Assembly: GCA_019391515.1 (NCBI GenBank)
Contig: JAHXQP010000010.1
Location: forward strand, 33,255-97,254
From: Clostridiaceae bacterium
GTDB taxonomy: Bacteria; Bacillota; Clostridia; Tissierellales; Sporanaerobacteraceae
DNA length: 64,000 bases
Direction: 5' to 3'
Made by a program: the position numbers and the translations under genes. The notes under the pieces were generated by a model. The model saw only the letters and a program-made list of their open reading frames with translations, was not told the DNA's origin and made no database searches. Shown here one piece after another: positions 35,401 through 44,968 of the stretch; position 1 is the stretch's first letter; the number at the start of each line of letters is the position of its first letter.

Positions 35401-36714
35401 ATGGATAAAGAAAGAGTTAAACCTTCCATATTACCAGGATTTATGGAATTGTTGCCTTCAGATCAAGTATTATTTAATAAAATGTTGGATATTATAAGAG
35501 AAAACTATGAGAAATTTGGATTTTTACCAATAGATACGCCAGTAATTGAAAAATCAGAAATATTATTGGCAAAAGGTGGAGGAGAAACAGAAAAACAGAT
35601 ATATAGATTTAATAAGGGAAGTAATGATATGTCCTTACGTTTTGATTTAACAGTACCTTTAGCAAGATATGTTGCTCAATACTTCCCTGATTTAAATTTT
35701 CCATTTAAGAGATATCATATAGGAAAAGTTTATAGAGGAGAAAGGAATCAAAGAGGAAGATTTAGGGAGTTTTATCAATGTGATATAGATATTGTAGGAA
35801 ATGGGAAGTTGGGTATCATAAATGATGCAGAGATTCCAAGTGTTATATACTCTACTTTTAAAGGCTTAGGTTTTGAAAATTTCACTATTAAAATAAATAA
35901 TAGGAAAGTATTAAATGGTTTCTTTAACTACCTTGGTATAGAAGATAGAGTTGGTACATTAAGAGCTATAGATAAAATTGATAAAATAGGAACTAGTGGT
36001 GTAAAGAAAGAACTAGACAAAATTGGTTTAAGTATAGAAGCTGTTGAAAAGATAATTCAATTTATGAACATAGAAGGCACCAATGAAGAAATATTACATA
36101 ATTTAAAAGATATGAACATTGATAACGAAGAATTTCAGTTAGGTTTAGAAGAGCTTTCTTTAGTTATAGATTATGTAAAATATTTTGGAGTCCCAAATGA
36201 AAATATAGCTATAGACTTGACTATTGCAAGAGGATTAGACTATTATACAGGAACTATATATGAAACATTTTTAGATGATTATCCAGAGATAGGAAGTGTT
36301 TGTTCTGGTGGCAGATATGACGATTTAGCTAAACACTATACAAATCAAAAATTACCTGGTGTAGGGATGTCGATAGGCCTTACTAGACTTTTCTATCAAT
36401 TTAAAGAAGCAAATATTGTTGAAAGCAATGAAGATAGTTTGATAAAAGCTATTATAATACCCATGGATGGTTGTTTAGAAGAGTCTATAAAGATTGGAAA
36501 TAAATTAAGAAATGAAGGAATTAATATTCAAGTATATTTAGAGAAAAGTAAAATGGGTAAAAAGTTTAACTATGCAAATAAATTGAAAGTTCCATATGTA
36601 ATAATATTAGGCCCTGATGAATTAAAAGATGAAAAAATGACTATAAAAGATATGGAATCAGGGGAACAAAAAATGTTTGGAATGGAAGACGGTATAAAAC
36701 TTTTAAAAAGATAG
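35401..36714 (+). CDS. hisS: Histidine-tRNA ligase
   Basis: The 437-residue class II synthetase charges tRNA-His. Motif 2 appears as YRGERNQRGRFREFYQCDIDIVG (about residues 112-134), preceded by RFDLTVPLARYVA. The HisRS-specific ARGLDYYTGTIYE and SGGRYDDL are intact, so it is a synthetase and not the HisZ regulator, which lacks these. A C-terminal anticodon-binding domain is present. Start ATG 35401 has GGGGG before it. No T-box precedes it, unlike the neighbouring thrS. Confidence 0.93.
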   Translation: MDKERVKPSILPGFMELLPSDQVLFNKMLDIIRENYEKFGFLPIDTPVIEKSEILLAKGGGETEKQIYRFNKGSNDMSLRFDLTVPLARYVAQYFPDLNFPFKRYHIGKVYRGERNQRGRFREFYQCDIDIVGNGKLGIINDAEIPSVIYSTFKGLGFENFTIKINNRKVLNGFFNYLGIEDRVGTLRAIDKIDKIGTSGVKKELDKIGLSIEAVEKIIQFMNIEGTNEEILHNLKDMNIDNEEFQLGLEELSLVIDYVKYFGVPNENIAIDLTIARGLDYYTGTIYETFLDDYPEIGSVCSGGRYDDLAKHYTNQKLPGVGMSIGLTRLFYQFKEANIVESNEDSLIKAIIIPMDGCLEESIKIGNKLRNEGINIQVYLEKSKMGKKFNYANKLKVPYVIILGPDELKDEKMTIKDMESGEQKMFGMEDGIKLLKR

Positions 36715-36722
36715 AAAATATA

Positions 36723-37003
36723 TTGACAAGGAATAAAATAAAAGATATAATATTTGATTAAGTAAAATTATATATTTAAAAGCTATGAAGGGAAGAGTAA
36801 GTTAATTAATCCTTCAAGAGAGGGATTGTCTTGGCTGGAAACAATCCTAAGGTATTGTTAACTGAAAACCAACCCGAAGCTGAATCCCAAACTTTTTAGG
36901 GAAGGATTTCCGCGATTTGCGTTATTTGACTCAAGCACCAATTAGGGTGGAACCACGAGATATAAACTCTCGTCCCTATGTTTCATGGGATGAGGGTTTT
37001 TTT
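36723..37003 (+). promoter_or_regulatory. T-box leader (tRNA-Thr) of thrS with promoter
   Basis: Promoter TTGACA (36723-36728), a 17-base spacer and TATAAT (36746-36751). The T-box from about 36780 has GAAAACC with ACC (36868-36870, Thr) as likely specifier. The antiterminator AGGGTGGAACCACGAG is at 36944-36959, and the terminator stem at about 36966-36996 is followed by seven Ts. Confidence 0.92.
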
Positions 37004-37033
37004 GTATTTAAAAATAGAAATAGGAGGGAAATT

Positions 37034-38944
37034 ATGGACAATATAATTATTACTTTACCAGATGGTTCAAAAAAAGAGTATGAAAAAGGTGTAACTGTAT
37101 ATAAAATAGCTAGTGATATAAGTCAAGGCTTAGCAAGGGTTGCTTTAGGAGCAGTAGTGAATGGAATGATATTAGGCCTTAACGATGCTATAGAAGAAGA
37201 TGCCGAAGTGAAAATTGTAAAATTTGAAGACAAAGAAGGAAAAGAAATCTTTAGGCATACTAGTTCTCATATACTAGCTCAAGCTGTGAAGAGATTGTAT
37301 CCAGGTACTAAATTAGCTATAGGTCCAGCTATAGATGATGGATTTTATTATGATTTAGATACAGAACATAGATTTACTCCAGAAGATTTGGAAAAAATAG
37401 AAAAAGAGATGAAGAAAATAGTTAAAGAAGATTATGAACTAGAAAGATTTGTTCTTCCTAGAGATGAAGCCATTGAATTTTTGAAAGAAAAAGATGAGCC
37501 ATATAAAGTTGAATTAGTAGAAGATTTGCCAGAAGATGCAATTATTTCTTTTTATAAACAAGGTGATTTTGTAGATCTTTGTGCAGGGCCTCATTTAACT
37601 AGGACAAAACCAGTGAAATCCTTTAAACTTCTAAATATAGCAGGAGCATATTGGCGTGGAGACGAAAAGAATAAAATGCTACAAAGAATTTATGGAACTA
37701 GTTTTATGAAGAAGAAAGACTTGGATGAATATCTAGATAGATTGGAAGAGGCAAAGAAAAGGGATCATAGGAAACTAGGAAGAGAACTAGATTTATTTAG
37801 TATTCATGAGGAAGGGCCCGGGTTTCCATTTTTCCATCCGAAGGGAATGCTTCTTAGAAATATATTAGAAGATTTTTGGAGAGAAGAGCACAGAAAAAGA
37901 GGTTATGGAGAGATTAAAACGCCTTTAATATTAAATGAAGAATTATGGCATAGATCGGGTCACTGGGATCATTATAGAGAGAATATGTATTTTACAGAAA
38001 TAGATAATAATGACTATGCTATAAAACCTATGAATTGTCCTGGTTCAATGCTTGTATATAAAACAAAAATGTTTAGTTACAGAGATTTTCCTTTTAGATG
38101 GGCTGAGTTAGGCTTAGTTCATAGACATGAGCTTTCTGGTACATTACATGGTCTTATGAGAGTGAGAAGTTTTACTCAAGATGATGCTCATTTATTTATG
38201 CTACCTAGCCAAGTTAAGGATGAATTAGTTGGTGTAATGGATTTAGCAGACTATATTTATGATGTATTTGGATTTAAATATCATGTTGAGCTTTCTACTA
38301 GACCAGAAAACTCCATGGGAACAGATGAACAATGGGAAATGGCAACAAATAATTTAATAGAAGCTTTGAATGAAAAAAATATAGATTATATAGTTAATGA
38401 GGGCGACGGAGCGTTTTATGGACCAAAAATAGATTACCATTTAGAAGATGCTATAGGTAGAACTTGGCAATGTGGTACAATACAATTAGATTTCCAAATG
38501 CCAGAAAGATTTGATTTAACTTATATAGATAAAGATAATGAAAAGAAACGTCCAGTTATGATTCATAGAACTATACTTGGTAGTATAGAAAGATTTATGG
38601 GAATTCTTATAGAGCATTATGCTGGAAAGTTCCCTGCATGGTTAGCTCCAGTCCAAGTATCTATTCTTCCTATATCTGATAAATTTAATGAATATGCTTA
38701 TGAACTTGAGAAAATATTTAAAGAAAATAATTTGAGAGTTGAGGTAGATGATAGAACTGAAAAAATAGGATATAAAATAAGAGAAGCTCAATTACAAAAG
38801 ATTCCTTATATGTTAGTAGTAGGAGAAAAAGAAGTAGAAGGAAAAGCTGTATCTGTAAGAAAGAGAGATGAAGGAGATCTTGGGGAAATGGACGTAGAAG
38901 ATTTTGTAGGAAAAATAAAAGAAGAAATAAAAAATAAGAGATAA
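37034..38944 (+). CDS. thrS: Threonine-tRNA ligase
   Basis: From ATG 37034 the protein has 636 residues, standard for ThrRS. An in-frame start at 36917 would place 39 extra residues over the T-box antiterminator and is not credible. Domains: N-terminal TGS, then the editing domain with HTSSHILAQAVKRLYPG (histidines of the HxxxH site), the class II catalytic core (HRHELSGTLHGLMRVRSFTQDDAH, and RTILGSIERFMG as motif 3), then the anticodon-binding domain. Zinc-binding Cys/His residues lie in NCPGSM and the later HR segments. GGAGGG precedes the start. Confidence 0.97.
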   Translation: MDNIIITLPDGSKKEYEKGVTVYKIASDISQGLARVALGAVVNGMILGLNDAIEEDAEVKIVKFEDKEGKEIFRHTSSHILAQAVKRLYPGTKLAIGPAIDDGFYYDLDTEHRFTPEDLEKIEKEMKKIVKEDYELERFVLPRDEAIEFLKEKDEPYKVELVEDLPEDAIISFYKQGDFVDLCAGPHLTRTKPVKSFKLLNIAGAYWRGDEKNKMLQRIYGTSFMKKKDLDEYLDRLEEAKKRDHRKLGRELDLFSIHEEGPGFPFFHPKGMLLRNILEDFWREEHRKRGYGEIKTPLILNEELWHRSGHWDHYRENMYFTEIDNNDYAIKPMNCPGSMLVYKTKMFSYRDFPFRWAELGLVHRHELSGTLHGLMRVRSFTQDDAHLFMLPSQVKDELVGVMDLADYIYDVFGFKYHVELSTRPENSMGTDEQWEMATNNLIEALNEKNIDYIVNEGDGAFYGPKIDYHLEDAIGRTWQCGTIQLDFQMPERFDLTYIDKDNEKKRPVMIHRTILGSIERFMGILIEHYAGKFPAWLAPVQVSILPISDKFNEYAYELEKIFKENNLRVEVDDRTEKIGYKIREAQLQKIPYMLVVGEKEVEGKAVSVRKRDEGDLGEMDVEDFVGKIKEEIKNKR

Positions 38945-38946
38945 AT

Positions 38947-38976
38947 AAAATGAGACCTTTTTTAAGGTCTCGTTTT
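38947..38976. terminator. Bidirectional terminator between thrS and the ftsH-like gene
   Basis: AAAATGAGACCTT pairs with AAGGTCTCGTTTT around a four-base loop, with one wobble. Confidence 0.85.
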
Positions 38977-38977
38977 A

Positions 38978-40531
38978 TTATGTTGCGTAGTCTAAATCGG
39001 TTTTATATTCTTGAAATATTTTATCCAATTCCTCACTAGTTATGGTTTCTTGTTTAATAAGCAAATCAGATATATGGAATAAGATTATTTTATTATCTTC
39101 TACTATTTTTAGAGCTGTTTCAAAACATTTATCTATTATCTTTTTCATTTCTCGTCTAATTATATCATAATTGTTTTTTATATAATATTCATCTATAGAA
39201 ATATTACCTAATGTGCTCATTCCATAACTACAAACCATTTCTTGTGCAATTTGGGTTGCTTTAGTTAAATCATCTTTTGCTCCAGTAGTTATTTCATTAA
39301 AAACTACTTGCTCTGCAGCTCTTCCTGCAAGAAGACCAGTAATTTTTCCCATTAATTCTTTTTTAGTGAGTAGATATCTTTCTTCTTCTGGAAATTTTAA
39401 AACATATCCTAATGCTTGCCCTCTGGGTACTATAGATATTTTTTGTACCATATCAGTTTTAAGTATTTTGCTGACTAAAGCATGACCTGATTCATGAATA
39501 GCTACAGTTTTTTTCTCTTTTAATAAAATGGATGGGTTTTTAATTTCTAGTCCTGCTAATACCCTTTCAATTGCTTGATTAAAGTCTTCACAGTCAACCT
39601 TGTTTTTATTCTTTCGCACTGCAATTATAGCGGCTTCATTGGCTATATTTGCAAGCTGAGCTCCAGAAAGTCCATGGGTTTTATTTGCTATATCTTCTAT
39701 AGAAACACCATTATTAAGAGGTTTATTTTTAGTGTGTACTTCCAGTATTTTTTCTCTTGCTTTTATATTGGGATTGCCAACATAAATATGTCTATCAAAT
39801 CTACCTGGACGTAACAATGCTTCATCTAGCAAATCTAATCTATTGGTTGCTCCAATGACTACTACTGTCTCACTAGTATTAAATCCATCCATTTCTGATA
39901 AAAGTTGATTTAGTGTTTGATCTTTTTCATTGTTTGAATCTAAATTTCTTTTAGCACCTATAGCATCTATTTCATCAATAAAAATAATACTAGGAGCATC
40001 TTTTTTTGCTTTTTCAAACATACTCCTTACCCTTTTTGCACCTACTCCCACATATTTTTCAACAAATTCAGAACCACTAGCATATAGAAATGTAGAATTG
40101 GTTTCTCCAGCTACAGCCTTTGCAAGAAGTGTTTTACCAGTTCCTGGCGGACCATGAAAAAGGATTCCTTTTGGAATCTTTGCGCCCATTTTTGTATATT
40201 TATGTGAGTTATTGATAAAATCAATAGTTTCTTGAAGTTCTTCTTTAATTTCTTCTAATCCTGCTACATTTTCAAAAGAAACATCTGGCTTGTTATTATT
40301 TTTCTTATTTCCTTCTTTATCACTACTTAATGCTAGAGGAGCTAACTGTGGATCTGAATCTAGCTTTATATAATAAACAACAAAAATAATTGTAACTATC
40401 CATACTATAAATCTATCTGCATTTGTAATTTTTTCGAATCCAGATGTAGAAAAATATTTATCGTAAAAAAGTAGTGATGAAAAAATCACACTTAAAATAG
40501 TTATTAGAAGAATTATTTTTTTCTTTCTCAA
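38978..40531 (-). CDS. Short FtsH-like ATP-dependent membrane zinc protease
   Basis: The 517-residue protein has two N-terminal membrane helices (about residues 6-23 and 42-58), an AAA+ domain with Walker A GPPGTGKT at 127-134 and Walker B IIFIDEID near 182-189, the arginine finger region RPGRFDRHI, and the zinc site HESGH at 346-350. It is 80 to 130 residues shorter than most FtsH: the extracytoplasmic region is only about 20 residues and the C-terminal tail is short. It may be a second FtsH with a special role. The start is TTG at 40531 behind GGTGGGG. It converges on thrS and is divergent from pepV. Confidence 0.88.
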   Translation of the reverse strand: MRKKKIILLITILSVIFSSLLFYDKYFSTSGFEKITNADRFIVWIVTIIFVVYYIKLDSDPQLAPLALSSDKEGNKKNNNKPDVSFENVAGLEEIKEELQETIDFINNSHKYTKMGAKIPKGILFHGPPGTGKTLLAKAVAGETNSTFLYASGSEFVEKYVGVGAKRVRSMFEKAKKDAPSIIFIDEIDAIGAKRNLDSNNEKDQTLNQLLSEMDGFNTSETVVVIGATNRLDLLDEALLRPGRFDRHIYVGNPNIKAREKILEVHTKNKPLNNGVSIEDIANKTHGLSGAQLANIANEAAIIAVRKNKNKVDCEDFNQAIERVLAGLEIKNPSILLKEKKTVAIHESGHALVSKILKTDMVQKISIVPRGQALGYVLKFPEEERYLLTKKELMGKITGLLAGRAAEQVVFNEITTGAKDDLTKATQIAQEMVCSYGMSTLGNISIDEYYIKNNYDIIRREMKKIIDKCFETALKIVEDNKIILFHISDLLIKQETITSEELDKIFQEYKTDLDYAT

Positions 40532-40699
40532 ATGATCCCCACCTTTTTATATTTTACTAATAATAGTTTAACCATTTAGTTTTTTTATATAAAAATAATT
40601 GTAGGATTGTTGAAGGAAATATTTTGAAAAGGTATAATATAAAGAAGAAGTTTAAATTATAAGATAATAGACAAAATAAAAAAATGGGGAGGGATTTTT

Positions 40700-42097
40700 T
40701 TGGATTTTATTGAATTAGTAGAAAGCTATAAAGATGATATAGTCAAATCAACACAGGAAATAGTAAGCATAAAAAGTGTTGAAGCTGAAGGCAAATCGGG
40801 TATGCCTTTTGGTGAAGGGCCATATAATGCACTTAAATATGCACTAGATATAGCTGAAGATATGGGATTTAAAACAAAAAACCTAGATGGATATGCAGGC
40901 CATGCAGATTTAGGCGAAGGTGATGAAACTATAGGAATATTAGTCCATTTAGATGTAGTACCAGAAGGGGATGGATGGACATATCCACCTTATAGTGGAG
41001 AGATTCATGATGGAAAAATCTTTGGTAGAGGAACATTAGATGATAAAGGACCTGCTATAGCAAGTTTATATGCTATGAAAGCTTTAAAAGAAGCTAATGT
41101 ATCTTTAAATAAAAAAATCAGGATAATATTTGGTACCAATGAAGAAACAGGATGGGGATGTATGAAATATTATTTTGAACATGAAAAAGCTCCAGATATG
41201 GCTTTCACACCAGATGCAGATTTTCCAGTAATACATGGGGAAAAAGGTATAATAGCTTTTGATCTTGTAAAGAAGATAGAGAATAATAGTTGCAGAGATA
41301 ATTCTATAAAAAGTATAAAAGGTGGAAATGCAGTAAATATGGTTCCAGATTATTGTGAAGCAATACTTGAAGTGAAAGATATGGATCATATCGAAAATAA
41401 ACTTAAAAATTTTAAAGAAAAGAATGATTATGATATTTCTATAGAAGAAAAAGATAGAACAGTTAAAATAATTGCTAAAGGATCTTCTGCCCATGGAAGC
41501 ACTCCTGAAAAAGGAGAAAATGCTATTACTTATCTCATGTTGTTTTTAGGAGAAATACTTGATTGCAATTGTGATATTTCTGATTTTATAAAGATTTATA
41601 ATGAAAAGATAGCATTAAAACATAATGGTGAAGGAATAGGCTGTGGTTTTGAAGATGAAGTTTCAGGAAAACTGAATTTTAATCCAGGAGTTATAAAAAC
41701 TGAAAATGGTAAACTTACTTTATCAATTAATATTAGATATCCTATAAAGTCTAGTTCAGAAGAAGTATATAACGGTATTAGAAAAGAGCTAGAAGGAACT
41801 GGAATAGATCTTATAGAAGATGAAGATGAAATGAAGCCTATATATGTTTCTAAAAATGATCCATTAGTTGAAAAGCTTATGAAGGTATATAAAGAAGAAA
41901 CTGGTGATTTAGATAGTGAACCTATCACTATTGGTGGTGGAACTTATGCAAGGGCAATGGACAATGCAGTAGCTTTTGGACCAGTATTTCCAGGACAAGA
42001 GGAAGTTGCCCATCAAAAAGATGAATATATTTCAATAGAACATTTGATGAAAATGGCTAAAATATATGCAAAGGCACTATATGAATTAGCAAAATAA
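40700..42097 (+). CDS. pepV: Dipeptidase PepV (M20 family)
   Basis: The 465-residue zinc aminodipeptidase cleaves dipeptides in the cytoplasm. Metal-ligand motifs are all visible: VHLDVVPEGDGW near residues 83-94, GRGTLDDKGP near 110-119, NEETGWGC near 149-156 with the catalytic Glu, and PDADFPVIHGEKG. The lid domain interrupts the catalytic domain as in PepV. Start is TTG 40700, behind GGGGAGGG. It is monocistronic and precedes the infC leader. Confidence 0.93.
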   Translation: MDFIELVESYKDDIVKSTQEIVSIKSVEAEGKSGMPFGEGPYNALKYALDIAEDMGFKTKNLDGYAGHADLGEGDETIGILVHLDVVPEGDGWTYPPYSGEIHDGKIFGRGTLDDKGPAIASLYAMKALKEANVSLNKKIRIIFGTNEETGWGCMKYYFEHEKAPDMAFTPDADFPVIHGEKGIIAFDLVKKIENNSCRDNSIKSIKGGNAVNMVPDYCEAILEVKDMDHIENKLKNFKEKNDYDISIEEKDRTVKIIAKGSSAHGSTPEKGENAITYLMLFLGEILDCNCDISDFIKIYNEKIALKHNGEGIGCGFEDEVSGKLNFNPGVIKTENGKLTLSINIRYPIKSSSEEVYNGIRKELEGTGIDLIEDEDEMKPIYVSKNDPLVEKLMKVYKEETGDLDSEPITIGGGTYARAMDNAVAFGPVFPGQEEVAHQKDEYISIEHLMKMAKIYAKALYELAK

Positions 42098-42124
42098 TAT
42101 ATGGTTAGTAATTATAAAAACGTA

Positions 42125-42340
42125 TTGACAAGTTAAATTAACTAGCATATAATGTATAAGGAAACTTAATATTAAATAGGTTCAAGTAGAAGTATCCGCT
42201 TCTCACCTTATAGCTAAAGCTCATAAGGTTTTATAATTGTTATTAAATAAGTATTTTTTACTTATTATATATATTAGTGTTTTTCTATTTTGAGAGAAAA
42301 GCGGATAGTTTTATCCGCTTTTTTATTTTTGTTTAAAAAT
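42125..42340 (+). promoter_or_regulatory. Promoter and L20-type leader of infC-rpmI-rplT
   Basis: Promoter TTGACA (42125-42130), a 17-base spacer and TATAAT (42148-42153). The leader has paired segments near 42180-42230 and a strong terminator (AAAGCGGATA/TATCCGCTTT, about 42298-42322, then Ts). TATCCGCTT also occurs at about 42195-42203, so alternative pairings compete. This is the arrangement of the L20 autoregulatory leader known from Firmicutes, where ribosomal protein L20 favours termination. Confidence 0.82.
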
Positions 42341-42358
42341 TTTAGGAGGTGGCGTAAT

Positions 42359-42868
42359 ATTAAAGAGCTTCAAATTAATGAACAAATAAGAGAGAGAGAA
42401 GTTAGGCTTATTGATGTAGATGGTGAGCAGGTGGGGGTAGTTCCTAGTAAGAAGGCTTTAGAAATGGCTTATGATAAAAAGCTGGATTTAGTAAAGGTAG
42501 CTCCTAATGCAAAACCACCAGTATGTAGAATAATGGATTATGGCAAGTATAAGTATGAAATGGCTAAGAAAGAAAAAGAAGCCAGAAAGAATCAAAAAGT
42601 AATTAATATAAAAGAAATAAGGTTGACTCCAAACATAGAAGATCATGATTTAAATGTAAAAGCAAATAAAGCGATAGGATTTTTAAAAGATGGAGATAAA
42701 GTAAAAGTAAGTGTTAGATTTAGAGGAAGACAAATGGGCCATACAGGCATGGGAAGGGAAGTTTTAGGTAAGTTTATAGAAATAACTTCAGAAGTTGGAA
42801 CTGTAGACAAAAAACCTAAAATGGAAGGCAGAAATATGGTTATGTTTTTAGTTCCAAAGTCAGAATAG
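42359..42868 (+). CDS. infC: Translation initiation factor IF-3 (ATT start)
   Basis: The start codon is ATT at 42359, not a codon further upstream: AGGAGG (42344-42349) lies 9 bases before it, and translation from here gives the normal IF-3 N-terminus (KELQINEQIREREVRLI). A longer frame from 42290 would run through the leader terminator. The 170-residue protein has both IF-3 domains, with the linker KKEKEARKNQKVINIKEI and the C-terminal RFRGRQMGHTGMG. IF-3 controls start-codon fidelity; its own rare start codon allows autoregulation, as known in Escherichia coli. First gene of infC-rpmI-rplT. Confidence 0.95.
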   Translation: MKELQINEQIREREVRLIDVDGEQVGVVPSKKALEMAYDKKLDLVKVAPNAKPPVCRIMDYGKYKYEMAKKEKEARKNQKVINIKEIRLTPNIEDHDLNVKANKAIGFLKDGDKVKVSVRFRGRQMGHTGMGREVLGKFIEITSEVGTVDKKPKMEGRNMVMFLVPKSE

Positions 42869-42886
42869 ATAAAGGAGGTAATTTAT

Positions 42887-43081
42887 ATGCCAAAAATGAA
42901 AACTCATAGAGGAGCAGCAAAAAGATTTAAGAAAACTGGAACAGGTAAATTAAGAAGATATAAAGCTTATAAAAGCCATAAGACTGGAAAGAAATCACCA
43001 AAAAGAGTAAGAAACTTAAGAAAAGGTGCGGTAGTTAGTGAAAGTGATTACAAGAGAATCAAAAACTTATTACCTTACTAG
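42887..43081 (+). CDS. rpmI: Ribosomal protein L35
   Basis: A 64-residue, very basic protein with the L35 pattern [15 protein letters not shown] at the start and the usual length. Part of the large ribosomal subunit. It lies 18 bases after infC and before rplT, the conserved operon order, with a GGAGG site. Confidence 0.97.
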   Translation: MPKMKTHRGAAKRFKKTGTGKLRRYKAYKSHKTGKKSPKRVRNLRKGAVVSESDYKRIKNLLPY

Positions 43082-43117
43082 ACTAAATTTATATAGGAAG
43101 CGAAGGAGGTAGCTCAT

Positions 43118-43468
43118 ATGGCAAGAGTAAAAAGAGCAGTAAATGCAAAAAAGAAACATAAAAAAGTATTAAAACAAGCAAAAGGATACTATGGTGCTAA
43201 AAGTAAACTATATAGGCCAGCGAATCAAGCTGTAATGAAATCATTGGATTATGCATATACAGGAAGAAAACTAAGAAAAAGAGATTTTAGAAAAATGTGG
43301 ATATCAAGAATAAATGCAGCTGCAAGAATAAATGGAATGAATTATAGTACATTTATAAGCGGTTTAAAGAAAGCTAATATAGATATAAATAGAAAAATGT
43401 TATCCGAAATGGCTATAAACGATCCAGAAGGTTTCTCAAAGTTAGTAGAAATTGCAAAAGGTATGTAA
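43118..43468 (+). CDS. rplT: Ribosomal protein L20
   Basis: The 116-residue basic protein has the L20 features [19 protein letters not shown] (long N-terminal basic helix) and [17 protein letters not shown] at the C-terminus. It assembles early in the 50S subunit and, by family knowledge, represses this operon by binding the leader. It is followed by a terminator. Confidence 0.97.
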   Translation: MARVKRAVNAKKKHKKVLKQAKGYYGAKSKLYRPANQAVMKSLDYAYTGRKLRKRDFRKMWISRINAAARINGMNYSTFISGLKKANIDINRKMLSEMAINDPEGFSKLVEIAKGM

Positions 43469-43503
43469 AGTAAAAGTTCCGATTTCGGAGCTTTTACTTT
43501 TTC
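43469..43503 (+). terminator. Terminator of the infC operon
   Basis: AGTAAAAG-TTCCGA pairs with CGGAG-CTTTTACT, followed by Ts. Confidence 0.88.
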
Positions 43504-43604
43504 TTTCTTTATTCTAAAGGACTGTATACATATTTGGATAAATTAATAATTATATGTTGTATTTGAAACACTATTTTTAGTATTCTGTTTTAGGAGGTGA
43601 TTTA

Positions 43605-44954
43605 ATGGATTTTTTAAAAAGAAGATTAAGACAATTGGAGCTTAATCCTCCTAGAGTTTTAGCACTGGGGTTTGCTGGATTAATTTTAATTGGGGCTATA
43701 CTATTGAATCTGCCTATAGCTTCAAAAAGTGGAGAAAGTATAGGTTTTATAAATGCACTATTTACATCGGCTTCATCTGTATGTGTAACAGGCCTTGTAG
43801 TAGTTAATACAGGAGAGTATTGGTCTTTATTTGGACATATTGTTATTATATGTTTAATTCAAATGGGCGGACTAGGTTTTATGACTTTAGCTACACTAGT
43901 TGCTTTAATATTAGGTAAAAAAATAACTTTAAAGGAAAGACTTATAATAAAAGAACAATTGAATCAAGAAACTATGTCGGGTTTAGTTAAACTTACTAAG
44001 TATGTAATTCTTTCAACTTTTGCAATAGAAGGGTTAGGAGCTCTTCTTCTTTCTACTAGGTTTATTCCTAGATATGGACTTGCCAAGGGATTATGGTTTT
44101 CAATTTTTCATTCGATTTCAGCATTTTGTAATGCTGGATTTGATATTACAGGAAATAGCATAGTTCCTTTTAAAGGAGATGTTGTAGTAAATTTAACTAT
44201 AGCTTTTCTCATAATAATAGGGGGGTTAGGTTTTTCAGTATACATTGATATATCTAGGCACAAGAGATTTAACAGATTATCATTACATTCAAAACTTGTT
44301 TTAATGATTACTCTAATACTTATAATAGTAGGAATGATATTATTTTATATAATAGAATGGGATAATCTAGGAACTTTAGAGCCATTAAATACAAAAGAAA
44401 GGATTGTAGCATCTTTTTTTCAATCGGTAGTTACAAGAACTGCAGGATTTAATTCTATAGATATGTCAAAGATGAAAGATACTACAACGTTTATTATGAT
44501 AATATTAATGTTTATTGGAGGTTCTCCTGGTTCTACAGCTGGAGGAATAAAAACTACAACTTTTGGAGCAATACTTTTGACTACTTTCACAGTTATAAGA
44601 GGAGGCAGAGATGTAATAGCTTATAAAAAGAGAATTCCTCAAGAAATAATATATAGAGCTTTAACCATAGCTAGTATAGGAATATTTTTAGTAACTATTA
44701 TTTCAATGATATTGACTATTTCTGAAGATGCAAATTTCTTAGATTTGTTGTTTGAGACTACATCTGCATTTGGTACCGTAGGACTTACAAGAGGAGTAAC
44801 ACCAGGTTTAAGTAATTTTGGGAAAATACTAATAGCGATTACCATGTATTTAGGTAGGGTAGGACCTTTGACTATGGCATTTGCTTTTGCTAAAAGGCAA
44901 AAGACTTCAATTAAAAATTATAGATATTCAGAAGGCAATATACTTGTTGGCTAG
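43605..44954 (+). CDS. Potassium uptake protein, TrkH/KtrB family
   Basis: The 449-residue membrane protein has about eight membrane helices and four P-loop-like pore segments, such as SASSVCVTGLVVVNTG, HSISAFCNAGFDITG and FFQSVVTRTAGFN. The last is TSAFGTVGLTRGV. This is the TrkH/KtrB potassium channel-like transporter fold. It works with the NAD-binding regulator encoded 14 bases downstream. N-terminus DFLKRRLRQLELNPPRVLALGFAG is typical of KtrB. Start ATG follows AGGAGGTGA. Confidence 0.93.
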   Translation: MDFLKRRLRQLELNPPRVLALGFAGLILIGAILLNLPIASKSGESIGFINALFTSASSVCVTGLVVVNTGEYWSLFGHIVIICLIQMGGLGFMTLATLVALILGKKITLKERLIIKEQLNQETMSGLVKLTKYVILSTFAIEGLGALLLSTRFIPRYGLAKGLWFSIFHSISAFCNAGFDITGNSIVPFKGDVVVNLTIAFLIIIGGLGFSVYIDISRHKRFNRLSLHSKLVLMITLILIIVGMILFYIIEWDNLGTLEPLNTKERIVASFFQSVVTRTAGFNSIDMSKMKDTTTFIMIILMFIGGSPGSTAGGIKTTTFGAILLTTFTVIRGGRDVIAYKKRIPQEIIYRALTIASIGIFLVTIISMILTISEDANFLDLLFETTSAFGTVGLTRGVTPGLSNFGKILIAITMYLGRVGPLTMAFAFAKRQKTSIKNYRYSEGNILVG

Positions 44955-44968
44955 AAAGGAGATAGAAG

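Noticed and set aside
35401..36714. HisZ (ATP phosphoribosyltransferase regulatory subunit) instead of HisS
   Set aside because: The HisRS active-site motifs, the histidine-specific loop and the anticodon-binding domain are all present, and no his biosynthesis genes are near.
36917..37033. 39-residue N-terminal extension of ThrRS
   Set aside because: It is translated from the T-box antiterminator and terminator; GGAGGG and the conserved N-terminus fix the start at 37034.
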